A stretch of DNA of 10,168 nucleotides from contig CAMTBF010000088.1 in assembly GCA_947068385.1 (NCBI GenBank), positions 1-10,168 on the forward strand, given 5' to 3'. Within the stretch, counting starts at the first letter, position 1. Each line of letters starts with the position of its first letter. Positions 1 to 7,414 of this stretch are shown here, piece by piece. Made by a program: the position numbers and the translations under genes. Origin of the DNA: an uncultured Lachnospiraceae bacterium (lineage in GTDB: Bacteria > Bacillota > Clostridia > Lachnospirales > Lachnospiraceae). The notes beneath the pieces are model-generated. The model ran no database searches and had not been told where the DNA came from. It saw only the letters and a program-made list of their open reading frames with translations.

Positions 1-1
1 A

Positions 2-70
2 TTGATAGGGAAAAAGATGGAGCCGAGATACATGGAATATAACTGGAGGGATGTGAAGTGTGGTTTTTGA
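2..70 (+). CDS. possible C-terminal end of an upstream gene (partial)
   Basis: An open frame enters from the left edge and runs for 22 codons to a TGA at 68-70. Its last residues read NWRDVKCGF. It is too short to recognise, and a random open frame of this length is quite possible. It would fit the tail of a gene preceding the acyltransferase, since the next gene starts only about 40 bases later on the same strand. No function can be given. Confidence 0.2.
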   Translation: MIGKKMEPRYMEYNWRDVKCGF

Positions 71-92
71 ATGCTTTGCGCCCTTTTGTTTT

Positions 93-105
93 CCCCTGAA
101 AGGGG
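93..105 (+). promoter_or_regulatory. small hairpin covering the ribosome-binding site of the acyltransferase gene
   Basis: CCCCT at 93-97 and AGGGG at 101-105 form a perfect 5-bp stem with a GAA loop. The right arm, AGGGG, is also the best Shine-Dalgarno match for the ATG at 113, with a 7-base spacer. If the stem forms in the mRNA it would hide the ribosome-binding site. The pairing is seen in the sequence. A regulatory role is inference, and the stem is short. Confidence 0.35.
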
Positions 106-112
106 TCGGAGA

Positions 113-1441
113 ATGGGAAAGACTGAAAAGGAACATGCCGCGAAAAGAAAAGAACATGCCCACCGCAGGGACTGGTACCAGCTGGATCTGTCGGCCATCG
201 TGTACCCCACGCTGCAGAGGAGGGACTTCTCCTCCGTGTACAGGCTGTCCGTCCTCCTGAAGGAGGAGATACAGCCGGACGTGCTGCAGCAGGCCCTGGA
301 CATGACGCTCCCCAGGTTCCCCACCTACAAGGCGGCGATCCGCAAGGGCCTGTTCTGGCGCTACCTGGAGCCCAACGACCGCCCGGGCCCCTTCGTGCAG
401 AAGGATGTGCGCAACCCCTGCCAGCCCATGTATTTCAAGGCCAACAACCGCTATCTGGTACGGGTCTACTATTTCCGCAACAGGATCGCCCTGGAGGCCC
501 ACCACAGCCTGGGGGACGGCACGGGCGGCATGTGCGTCCTGATGACCCTGACGGCCACCTACCTGCGCCTGCTGGGGGCGGAGGAGATCGAGAACGGCGG
601 GTTCGTGCTGGACGTCCACGGGACGCCCCGGGAGGAGGAGCTGGAGGACGCGTATATGCGCTATGCCAACGCCAAGGTCTGTCCCCCCAGGCTGGAGGAG
701 AAATCCTACCGGGTCAGGGGGACGGCAGAGCCCTTTTATACCCTGAACATCATAGACGGCATCATGTCCGTCTCGGAGGTCATGGCGGCGGCCAAGCGCT
801 ACGGGGCCACCATCACGGAGTACCTCAACGCCGTGCTGCTCCAGGCGCTGCTGACCAGGCAGAAGGAGGACCGCCGTTCCCGCCTGCGCCCGGTGAAGAT
901 CGCCATGCCCGTGAACCTGCGGCGCTTCTTCCCGTCCATCACGCTGCGGAATTTCATCACCATGATCTTCCCCGGCGTGGATCCCCGGCTGGGGGAGTAT
1001 ACCTTTGAGGAGATCGTGCTCCAGGTGCGCAATTACATGAGATACCATATCAATGAAAAGCTGCTCCGGGGGGACATCACCACCAACGCGGCCACCCAGC
1101 GCAATCCCTTTATCCGGGTGGTGCCGCTGTTCATCAAGGATTTCGTGGTGCGGCTGTTCTACACGAAGGTCCAGGACAGGAACTCGTCGGCGGGGCTGAC
1201 CAACATGGGCATGATGAAGGTGCCGGAGGGGATGAAGCCCTATATCGAGAGGTTCGACATCTACATGGGCCAGCCCTTTTCCCGCAGGACCAACTGCGCC
1301 ATCATCAGCTTCGAGGACATCCTGACGGTGAACTTCGCCAGCAGCATCGTGGAGGCGGACGTGGAGCGGTATTTCTTCCGGCGGCTGGTGCGGGACGGCA
1401 TCCATGTGAAGATAGAGAGCAACCGGGAGATGGAGGAGTAA
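113..1441 (+). CDS. condensation-fold acyltransferase, alcohol acetyltransferase-like
   Basis: This protein of 442 residues resembles the alcohol acetyltransferase / PapA5 / NRPS-condensation-domain superfamily, which moves an acyl group from a thioester (acyl-CoA or carrier protein) to an alcohol or amine. The key sign is HHSLGDGTG at about residues 130-138, the HHxxxDG catalytic motif, with the first half of the fold before it. A PVNLRRFFPS stretch at about 266-275 and TNMG at about 363 match second-half motifs of this superfamily. There is no signal peptide or membrane segment, so it is probably cytoplasmic. I chose ATG 113 because AGGGG lies 7 bases upstream. An in-frame ATG at 71 would add 14 residues but has no well-placed ribosome-binding site. 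The next gene follows after 18 bases, so the two are probably co-transcribed. Acyl donor and acceptor cannot be told from sequence. Confidence 0.82.
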   Translation: MGKTEKEHAAKRKEHAHRRDWYQLDLSAIVYPTLQRRDFSSVYRLSVLLKEEIQPDVLQQALDMTLPRFPTYKAAIRKGLFWRYLEPNDRPGPFVQKDVRNPCQPMYFKANNRYLVRVYYFRNRIALEAHHSLGDGTGGMCVLMTLTATYLRLLGAEEIENGGFVLDVHGTPREEELEDAYMRYANAKVCPPRLEEKSYRVRGTAEPFYTLNIIDGIMSVSEVMAAAKRYGATITEYLNAVLLQALLTRQKEDRRSRLRPVKIAMPVNLRRFFPSITLRNFITMIFPGVDPRLGEYTFEEIVLQVRNYMRYHINEKLLRGDITTNAATQRNPFIRVVPLFIKDFVVRLFYTKVQDRNSSAGLTNMGMMKVPEGMKPYIERFDIYMGQPFSRRTNCAIISFEDILTVNFASSIVEADVERYFFRRLVRDGIHVKIESNREMEE

Positions 1442-1459
1442 AGGGAGGGGAAGACGGAT

Positions 1460-2191
1460 ATGTCATATTGTGTGAATTGTGGTGTGGAGCTGGAACAGGG
1501 TGCGAGGGAATGCCCTCTGTGCAATACGCCGGTGGTGAATCCCCGGGAGCAGATGCGGCAGGGGAGCCTGAAGGACGGGACGGACAGAGGAGAGGCCGGC
1601 GCGTTCCCCAGGGAGAAGGGGCAGGTGGAGACGGTGAAGAGGAAGGACCTGGGCCTTCTGCTCTCCATGGTGATACTGGCGTCCGTGGCCACCTGCGGCA
1701 TCCTGAACCTATTGGTGTTCGACGGATCCCCCTGGTCGCTGGCAGTGATCGGCGCCTGCGTGATCCTGTGGGTGTTCATGATCCCGGCGGTCATCTATAC
1801 GAGGCAGTCGGTCTATGTGTCCCTGCTGCTGGACGGCGGGGCGGTGTCGCTGTATCTGTACATGCTGACGTTCCTCTCCGGCAGCAGCGGGTGGTTCACG
1901 GGCCTGGGCCTGCCCATTGTGGTGCTGGTGACCGGGATAGCGGAGCTGGTGACCGTATGCATCCGCAGGCTCCCCCGGTCTTTCCTGACGGTGTCGCTCT
2001 ATCTGTTCACGGCCCTGGGGCTGCTGTGCATGGGGCTGGAGATGCTGATCAGGCATTATCTGGAGGCGCGGATATTCCTGACCTGGTCGGCGGTGGTGCT
2101 GACGATCTGCACCATACTGGACATCGCGGTGATAACCATGCTCTCCCGCAGGAGGCTGCGGAACGAGGTGCGCAGGAGGCTGCATTTTTGA
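1460..2191 (+). CDS. zinc-ribbon membrane protein with six predicted transmembrane segments
   Basis: This 243-residue protein opens with a short zinc ribbon: CxxC at Cys4/Cys7 and CPLC at Cys18/Cys21. A hydrophilic charged linker (about 25-62) follows, then about six hydrophobic segments at roughly 64-86, 92-113, 117-139, 147-168, 175-196 and 204-228. The C-terminal tail is very basic (RRRLRNEVRRRLHF) and probably lies inside the cell. AGGGAGGGG lies 9 bases before the ATG, a strong ribosome-binding site. It resembles uncharacterised clostridial families of zinc-ribbon membrane proteins (I recall DUF6320, not verified). It sits between an acyltransferase 18 bases upstream and an alpha/beta hydrolase 94 bases downstream, which suggests a shared membrane-linked task. 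Its biochemical function is unknown; the ribbon could serve protein-protein contact rather than catalysis. Confidence 0.85.
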   Translation: MSYCVNCGVELEQGARECPLCNTPVVNPREQMRQGSLKDGTDRGEAGAFPREKGQVETVKRKDLGLLLSMVILASVATCGILNLLVFDGSPWSLAVIGACVILWVFMIPAVIYTRQSVYVSLLLDGGAVSLYLYMLTFLSGSSGWFTGLGLPIVVLVTGIAELVTVCIRRLPRSFLTVSLYLFTALGLLCMGLEMLIRHYLEARIFLTWSAVVLTICTILDIAVITMLSRRRLRNEVRRRLHF

Positions 2192-2211
2192 TCTGAAGCG
2201 ATCTGGAATCA

Positions 2212-2229
2212 GGCATGCCATGGCGTGCC
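2212..2229 (+). other. hairpin in the gap between the membrane protein and the hydrolase genes
   Basis: GGCATGC at 2212-2218 and GCGTGCC at 2223-2229 pair over 7 bp (one G-U) around a CATG loop. No run of T follows, so it is not a normal intrinsic terminator. It could be an mRNA stability or processing element, or a protein-binding palindrome. The role is unknown. Confidence 0.3.
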
Positions 2230-2285
2230 GAATGGAAAGCGTTGCGGTTTGACTGATGGAAATGAATGGAAGACAGGGGATAAGA

Positions 2286-3287
2286 ATGACAGAGGGAATG
2301 GGAAAAGGGGCAGGAATGGAGACGGGAAGGGAAATTGAGATCCAGGCGGGGGTAGAGGCGGAGATCGAGACGGGGAAGGACATAGAGGAGGCGGACGGCA
2401 CGGACAGAAGGGTCCAGGGGCTGATGAACCTGATCAGGCGCGTCCACGGCATGGTGGAGAACGCGGACATCGAGAAGCACAGGCAGTCCCAGGACCACAT
2501 CGGCACGATCCTCAGCAACAGCAAGACAATCGAATACCGGGAGGTGGACATAGACGGCATGTACGGGGAATGGGTCAGCGTCAACCGGGCCCATATGCAG
2601 AAATATGTGCTCCTGCACTGCCATGGCGGCGGATACTCCACCGGCAGCAGCCTGTACGCCAGGACATTGACCTCGAAGCTGGCGGAATCCACCTCCATGG
2701 ACGTGCTGTGCTTCGACTACCGCCTGGCGCCGGAGCATCCTTACCCCGCCGCCCTGGAGGACGCCCTGCGGGCGTGGGATCATCTGATGCTTTTGGGATA
2801 CGGCGCCAGGGACGTGGTGGTGACGGGGGATTCCGCGGGAGGGAACCTGGCCCTGGCATTGACATTGAAGCTCAGGGAGCAGAAGCGGCTGCTGCCCAGG
2901 GGGCTGGTGCTCATGTCGCCCTGGACGGACCTGACGTCCTCGGGCAAGTCCTTCCAGACCAAGGCGGAGGTGGATCCGGTGCTGAACTGCGCCTATATCG
3001 ACAGGATGGTGCAGGCCTACGCGGGGGGCCTTGACCTGACGGATCCGCTGATCTCCCCGCTGTTCGGGAATTTCGAGGGCTTTCCGCCCACCTATATCCA
3101 GGTGGGGGAGAACGAGATCCTCCTCAGCGATGCCCTGCGGCTCCATCGGGTCTTCGTGGAGAAGAACGTGCCTGTGAAGATAGACATCTATCCGGGCATG
3201 TGGCATGTGTTCCAGATGTCCCCTATCCGGGCAGCCAGGGCGGCCATGGACAAGAACGCGGAATTCATCTTCGATGTCTGCCGCTAA
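2286..3287 (+). CDS. alpha/beta hydrolase, hormone-sensitive-lipase-like esterase
   Basis: This 333-residue protein is a probable cytoplasmic carboxylesterase of the bacterial hormone-sensitive-lipase family (alpha/beta hydrolase fold 3). The oxyanion-hole motif HGGG is at 113-116, DYRLAPEHPYPAALED at about 144-159, the nucleophile elbow GDSAGG at 181-186 (Ser183), and the catalytic His in GMWHVF at 307. The acid appears to be in VGENEILLSD; by spacing from the YPG block Glu277 is the best match and Asp282 the alternative. The first 60 or so residues are rich in Glu, Gly and Lys and look poorly structured. I chose ATG 2286 because AGGGGA lies 5 bases upstream; an in-frame ATG at 2256 would add 10 residues without a ribosome-binding site. 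It is the last gene of the acyltransferase-membrane protein-hydrolase set. It could hydrolyse a product of that acyltransferase, but the substrate is unknown. Confidence 0.87.
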   Translation: MTEGMGKGAGMETGREIEIQAGVEAEIETGKDIEEADGTDRRVQGLMNLIRRVHGMVENADIEKHRQSQDHIGTILSNSKTIEYREVDIDGMYGEWVSVNRAHMQKYVLLHCHGGGYSTGSSLYARTLTSKLAESTSMDVLCFDYRLAPEHPYPAALEDALRAWDHLMLLGYGARDVVVTGDSAGGNLALALTLKLREQKRLLPRGLVLMSPWTDLTSSGKSFQTKAEVDPVLNCAYIDRMVQAYAGGLDLTDPLISPLFGNFEGFPPTYIQVGENEILLSDALRLHRVFVEKNVPVKIDIYPGMWHVFQMSPIRAARAAMDKNAEFIFDVCR

Positions 3288-3399
3288 AAGCGCGGGAAGA
3301 AGTTCTAAGCCCATCGCGAATGGGATTCGCTCAGAAAAAAGGATTTTGGCTACAGGCGCAGAATAATAATAGTAGAGCAGTCGGAAGGCGGGAGCGGGC
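3288..3399 (+). promoter_or_regulatory. leader of the dgt-dnaG-rpoD operon with two alternative hairpins and a possible promoter
   Basis: This gap of 112 bases separates the accessory trio from the housekeeping operon. CCCAT (3310-3314) can pair with ATGGG (3320-3324), and GCGAAT (3316-3321) can pair with ATTCGC (3325-3330). The two stems share bases, so only one can form at a time. Downstream the DNA turns AT-rich, with TTGGCT near 3346 and TAATAATAG at 3364-3372, but the -35/-10 spacings available (12 or 15 bases) are poor. A promoter here is plausible because a functionally separate operon begins; the exact boxes are not supported. No T-run follows the hairpins, so a terminator for the hydrolase gene is not clear. 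Confidence 0.3.
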
Positions 3400-4404
3400 A
3401 TGACGATCAGAGAAAATTTGGAACAGTGGGAGAAGCAGTATTTGAGCCCCTATGCGTCCTTTAGCACGGATTCGAAGGGGCGGAGGAGGCCGGAGCCGCA
3501 TTGCGATGTACGGCCCGTTTTTCAGCGGGACAGGGACCGGATCGTGCACTGCAAGGCGTTCCGGAGGCTGAAGGACAAGACGCAGGTGTTCCTCTCGCCG
3601 GAGGGGGACCATTACCGCACGCGCCTGACCCATACCCTGGAGGTCTCCCAGAACGCGCGCACCATCGCCAAGGCCCTGCGGCTCAACGAGGAGCTGGTGG
3701 AGGCCATCGCTTTGGGGCACGACCTGGGGCACACGCCCTTCGGGCACGCGGGGGAGAGGGCGCTGAACCGCATATGCCCGCTGGGCTTCGAGCACAACCT
3801 CCAGAGCGTGCGGACGGTAGACAGGCTGGAGAAGAAGGGGCAGGGCCTGAACCTCACCGAGGAGGTGCGGGACGGCATCCTGAACCACCAGACCAGCGGC
3901 ACCCCCCATACCCTGGAGGGGAAGATCGTCCGGCTCTCGGACAAGATCGCGTACATCCACCACGACATGGACGACGCGGTGCGGGCCGGCATCCTGAGGG
4001 AGAGCGACGTGCCGAAGGAAATCCGCGACGTGATCGGCAGCACGCCCAGCGACAGGTTCGACCACTTCATCCACGACATCGTGAACACCAGCATGGGGAA
4101 GGACGACATCCTCATGTCGGAGGAGACCCATCTGGCCATGACACGGATGCGGGCGTTCATGTTCGAACATGTGTACGAGAACCCCGTGGCCAAGAGCGAG
4201 GAGTCCAAGGCGGAGCGGCTGATGGAGACGCTCTACCTGCATTTCCTGCACCATATCGACAGCCTGCCGGAGGAGTTCAGGGGCCTGCTGGAGCAGGGGG
4301 AGCCAAGGGAGCAGGTGGTGTGCGACTATGTGGGGGCCATGACGGACCGATACGCCATCGCCGTCTATGACGACATATACATACCGAAGTCGTGGATGGG
4401 GTGA
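3400..4404 (+). CDS. dgt: deoxyguanosinetriphosphate triphosphohydrolase-like HD-domain protein
   Basis: This 334-residue protein belongs to the dGTPase branch of HD-domain metal phosphohydrolases, which split dNTPs into deoxynucleoside and tripolyphosphate and so trim dNTP pools. The HD signature is complete: RTRLTHTLEVSQ with His78, LGHDLGHTPFGHAGE with His107-Asp108 plus nearby His111 and His116, and Asp181 in LSDKIAYIHHD. The N-terminal block DRDRIVHCKAFRRLKDKTQVF (43-63) is also typical. The length fits the short dGTPase-like type found in Firmicutes, not the roughly 500-residue E. coli enzyme, so nucleotide preference may differ from dGTP. GGGAG lies about 6 bases before the ATG. dnaG starts 26 bases after the stop, and this dgt-dnaG-rpoD order is common in Clostridia, linking nucleotide supply to replication priming. 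Cytoplasmic. Confidence 0.93.
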   Translation: MTIRENLEQWEKQYLSPYASFSTDSKGRRRPEPHCDVRPVFQRDRDRIVHCKAFRRLKDKTQVFLSPEGDHYRTRLTHTLEVSQNARTIAKALRLNEELVEAIALGHDLGHTPFGHAGERALNRICPLGFEHNLQSVRTVDRLEKKGQGLNLTEEVRDGILNHQTSGTPHTLEGKIVRLSDKIAYIHHDMDDAVRAGILRESDVPKEIRDVIGSTPSDRFDHFIHDIVNTSMGKDDILMSEETHLAMTRMRAFMFEHVYENPVAKSEESKAERLMETLYLHFLHHIDSLPEEFRGLLEQGEPREQVVCDYVGAMTDRYAIAVYDDIYIPKSWMG

Positions 4405-4430
4405 GGCTCCGGTGAGAGATGGAGGCACAG

Positions 4431-6206
4431 ATGTACTATTCGGACGAGATTGTGGAAGAGGTCAGGGCGAGGAACGATATCGTGGAAGTGGTCTCGGGAT
4501 ATGTGAGGCTGCAGAAGAAGGGCGGCCGCTATTGGGGGCTCTGCCCTTTCCACAACGAGAAATCAGCCTCCTTTTCCGTGAACGGCGATCTGCAGGTGTA
4601 CCACTGCTTCGGCTGCGGAGCGGGCGGGAACGTGTACACCTTCGTGATGAACTATGAGAACTACTCCTTCCCGGAGGCGGTGAGGATGCTGGCGGAGCGG
4701 GCCGGCGTGGCGCTTCCCCAGGAGGATGGATCGGAGGAGGCCAGGCGGCGCGGGGACAGGCGGGCCAGGCTCCTGGAGGTCAACAAGGCGGCGGCCAGGT
4801 TCTTCTACTATCAGCTGCGCAGCCCCCATGGGCAGATAGGGTACCAATACCTGAAGAAAAGGGAGCTCACCGACGAGACCATGCGCAGCTTCGGCCTGGG
4901 CTTCGCGGGGAAGAACGGCGCCTATCTGGTGCAGTACCTGCGGGAGAAGGGCTTTGAGGACGAATTGATACAGGAGGCGGGGCTGGCCAGGCATTCCGAG
5001 AAGGACGGGGGGATGCTCAGTCAGTTCTGGAACCGGGTCATGTATCCGATCCAGGACATCAACAACCGGGTCATCGGCTTCGGTGGCCGGGTGATGGGGG
5101 ACGGGGAGCCCAAGTACCTGAACTCCCCGGAGACCCCCATATTCGACAAGCGGCGCAACCTCTACGGCCTGAACTATGCCAGGAAGGCCAGGAGCGGCAA
5201 CATCATACTCTGCGAGGGCTACATGGACGTCATCGCCATGCACCAGGCCGGGTTCACCCAGGCGGTGGCCTCTTTGGGGACGGCCTTCACGGCGGAGCAG
5301 GCGGCGCTGCTCAAGCGCTATACGGAGACGGTGCTCCTGGCCTACGACAGCGACGGCGCGGGGGTGAAGGCGGCGCTCCGGGCCATCGGCATCCTGCGGG
5401 AGGCCGGGCTCACAGGCAAGGTGATCGACATGCGGCCCTACAAGGATCCGGACGAGTTCATGAAGGGGCTGGGGAAGGACGCCTTCGAGGAGCGGATCCG
5501 CCAGGCGGAGAACAGCTTCTTCTTCGAAGTCCGGATTCTCCAGGGGCAGTTCGACATGGACGACCCGGAGGAGAAGACCAGGTTCCACAGGGAGATCGCG
5601 AAGAAGCTGTGCGAATTCTCCGAGGATGTGGAGCGGGACAACTATCTGCAGGCAGTGGCCGAGAAATATTATATCGGCATCGAGAACCTGCGCAGGCTGG
5701 TGGCGCGCTACGCGCAGAGCACAGGCCTGGCAAAGCAGCCGGAGCGCCCGAAATCAGGCATACAGAAGAAAAAGGGGCCCGAGGAGAGCGCCAGGCAGTC
5801 GCAGAGGCTTCTGATTACATGGCTCTGCAGCGAGCCCGGCCTGTACGGCAGGATCAGGAGATACATCTCCGCGGCGGACTTCACCGTTGAGATCTACCGC
5901 AGGGTGGCGGAGCGGCTCTTCGCGGAGCTGGAGGAGGGCCGGGCAAATCCGGCGGGCATCATCAGCATGTTCCAGGACAGCGAGGAGCAGAAAGAGGCGG
6001 CGGCGCTCTTCGGCGCGGTGCTGCCCCGGCTGGATTCGAAGCAGGAGCGGGAGAAAGCCTTTCACGAGATTCTGCTTTCCGTGAAAAAGAACAGCTACGA
6101 GTACCATATCGCCCATATGGGGGCGGACGTGAACGCCCTGGCGCAGGCCATCGCTGGCAAGAAAGCGCTGGAAGAGCTGGCGGGAACGCATATTTCCCTA
6201 GATTAA
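4431..6206 (+). CDS. dnaG: DNA primase DnaG
   Basis: DnaG makes the short RNA primers that start Okazaki fragments and works with the replicative helicase. With the chosen start it has 591 residues and the full three-part layout. The N-terminal zinc-binding domain has LCPFHNEKSASF and YHCFGCGAGGN (ligands Cys38, His41, Cys59, Cys62). The catalytic core has a basic NRVIGFGGRV...PKYLNSPETPIF region (about 212-238). The TOPRIM motifs are CEGYMD (Glu262) and LAYDSDGAG (Asp306, Asp308). A Lys/Glu-rich linker (about 430-460) leads to a C-terminal helicase-interaction region (about 461-591). I prefer ATG 4431 because GGAGG lies 5 bases upstream and the protein then begins MYYSDEIVEEVRARNDIV as in relatives. 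An in-frame ATG at 4419 adds MEAQ with a weaker site. It is flanked by dgt and rpoD, the clostridial form of the macromolecular-synthesis operon. No key residue is missing. Confidence 0.96.
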   Translation: MYYSDEIVEEVRARNDIVEVVSGYVRLQKKGGRYWGLCPFHNEKSASFSVNGDLQVYHCFGCGAGGNVYTFVMNYENYSFPEAVRMLAERAGVALPQEDGSEEARRRGDRRARLLEVNKAAARFFYYQLRSPHGQIGYQYLKKRELTDETMRSFGLGFAGKNGAYLVQYLREKGFEDELIQEAGLARHSEKDGGMLSQFWNRVMYPIQDINNRVIGFGGRVMGDGEPKYLNSPETPIFDKRRNLYGLNYARKARSGNIILCEGYMDVIAMHQAGFTQAVASLGTAFTAEQAALLKRYTETVLLAYDSDGAGVKAALRAIGILREAGLTGKVIDMRPYKDPDEFMKGLGKDAFEERIRQAENSFFFEVRILQGQFDMDDPEEKTRFHREIAKKLCEFSEDVERDNYLQAVAEKYYIGIENLRRLVARYAQSTGLAKQPERPKSGIQKKKGPEESARQSQRLLITWLCSEPGLYGRIRRYISAADFTVEIYRRVAERLFAELEEGRANPAGIISMFQDSEEQKEAAALFGAVLPRLDSKQEREKAFHEILLSVKKNSYEYHIAHMGADVNALAQAIAGKKALEELAGTHISLD

Positions 6207-6267
6207 GGTAAAGATATTGGTAACTTTGAGCAGTGAGGATCGCAAGGCGTCTAAGCAAAACAAAAAG

Positions 6268-6290
6268 GGGAAAGGATTTCCCGAGGAAGG
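6268..6290 (+). promoter_or_regulatory. rpoD leader hairpin next to the ribosome-binding site
   Basis: The 98-base gap between dnaG and rpoD contains GGGAAA (6268-6273) and TTTCCC (6277-6282), a perfect 6-bp stem with a GGA loop. It is followed at once by the purine-rich GAGGAAGG (6283-6290). TTCC at 6278-6281 could instead pair with GGAA at 6285-6288 of that ribosome-binding stretch, so two exclusive folds exist, one leaving it free and one partly hiding it. The pairings are visible; control of rpoD translation is inference. I see no convincing promoter in the gap. Confidence 0.35.
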
Positions 6291-6304
6291 ATGGAATTAC
6301 TACA

Positions 6305-7414
6305 ATGGATGAAAACACAAGGGCAAAGTTTGAAGAGAAGGTGAAAGAGCTCCTCAATATGGCCAAAAAGAAGAAGAATGTGCTGGAATATCAGGAGATC
6401 AGCGACTTTTTTGCGGACATGCCCCTGGAGGAGGAGCAGTTCGAGAAGATCCTGGATGCTCTGGAGCAGAACAATGTGGACGTGCTGCGCATCACGGAGG
6501 ACGAGACCGACGTGGAGGAGATCATCCTGTCGGACGAGGACGACGTGGACGTGGAGAACCTGGATCTGTCTATCCCGGACGGGATCAGCCTTGAGGATCC
6601 GGTGCGCATGTACCTGAAGGAGATCGGCAAGGTGCCCCTGCTGTCCGCGGAGGAGGAGATCGAGCTGGCCAAGCGGATGGAGCTGGGGGACGAGGACGCG
6701 AAGAAGCGCCTGGCCGAGGCGAACCTGCGCCTGGTGGTCAGCATCGCCAAGCGGTATGTGGGCCGGGGCATGCTCTTTCTGGACCTGATCCAGGAGGGGA
6801 ACCTGGGGCTGATCAAGGCCGTGGAGAAGTTCGACTACCGCAAGGGCTATAAATTCTCCACCTACGCCACATGGTGGATCAGGCAGGCCATCACCAGGGC
6901 CATCGCGGACCAGGCCAGGACCATCCGCATCCCTGTGCACATGGTGGAGACGATCAACAAGCTGATCCGGGTGAGCCGCCAGCTCCTTCAGGAGCTGGGG
7001 CGGGAGCCGACCCCCGAGGAGATCGCGGAGGAGATGAACATGCCCGCGGACCGTGTGCGGGAGATCCTGAAGATCAGCCAGGAGCCGGTGTCCATGGAGA
7101 CGCCCATCGGCGAGGAGGAGGACAGCCATCTGGGAGACTTCATCGAGGACGACAAGGTGCCGGTGCCCGCGGACGCGGCGGCCTTCACCCTGCTGAAGGA
7201 GTCCCTGGTGGAGGTGCTGGGGACATTGACGGAGCGGGAGCAGAAGGTGCTGCGCCTGCGGTTCGGCCTGGACGACGGCCGGGCCCGCACGCTGGAGGAG
7301 GTGGGGAAGGAATTCAACGTGACCCGTGAGCGCATCCGCCAGATCGAGGCGAAGGCGCTGCGCAAGTTGCGCCACCCCAGCCGCAGCAGGAAGCTGAAGG
7401 ACTATCTGGACTGA
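6305..7414 (+). CDS. rpoD: RNA polymerase primary sigma factor RpoD (SigA)
   Basis: This 369-residue protein is the housekeeping sigma-70 factor, which directs RNA polymerase to most promoters. A short acidic region-1.1-like N-terminus spans about 1-90. Region 1.2 begins at [12 protein letters not shown] (97-108). Region 2 follows with [17 protein letters not shown] (140-156), [20 protein letters not shown] (159-178) and the -10-reading [17 protein letters not shown] (187-203). Region 3 is about 205-290. Region 4.2 carries the -35-reading helix-turn-helix [20 protein letters not shown] (329-348). The large insert of the E. coli factor is absent, as usual in Firmicutes. ATG 6305 gives [17 protein letters not shown], the start seen in relatives. 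GAGGAAGG ends 14 bases upstream, an unusually long spacing, and an upstream in-frame GTG (6233) would add 24 unlikely residues. The stop overlaps the trmK start by one base. Confidence 0.97.
   Translation: MDENTRAKFEEKVKELLNMAKKKKNVLEYQEISDFFADMPLEEEQFEKILDALEQNNVDVLRITEDETDVEEIILSDEDDVDVENLDLSIPDGISLEDPVRMYLKEIGKVPLLSAEEEIELAKRMELGDEDAKKRLAEANLRLVVSIAKRYVGRGMLFLDLIQEGNLGLIKAVEKFDYRKGYKFSTYATWWIRQAITRAIADQARTIRIPVHMVETINKLIRVSRQLLQELGREPTPEEIAEEMNMPADRVREILKISQEPVSMETPIGEEEDSHLGDFIEDDKVPVPADAAAFTLLKESLVEVLGTLTEREQKVLRLRFGLDDGRARTLEEVGKEFNVTRERIRQIEAKALRKLRHPSRSRKLKDYLD

Noticed and set aside
2049..4428. Minus-strand open frames of 365 and 450 codons opposite the hydrolase and dgt genes
   Set aside because: Same shadow effect; no motif or ribosome-binding site supports them, and the opposite strand encodes proteins with complete catalytic motifs.
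4621..4760. Possible frameshift or truncation in dnaG
   Set aside because: The frame is open from zinc domain to C-terminal domain with all motifs in order and normal length.
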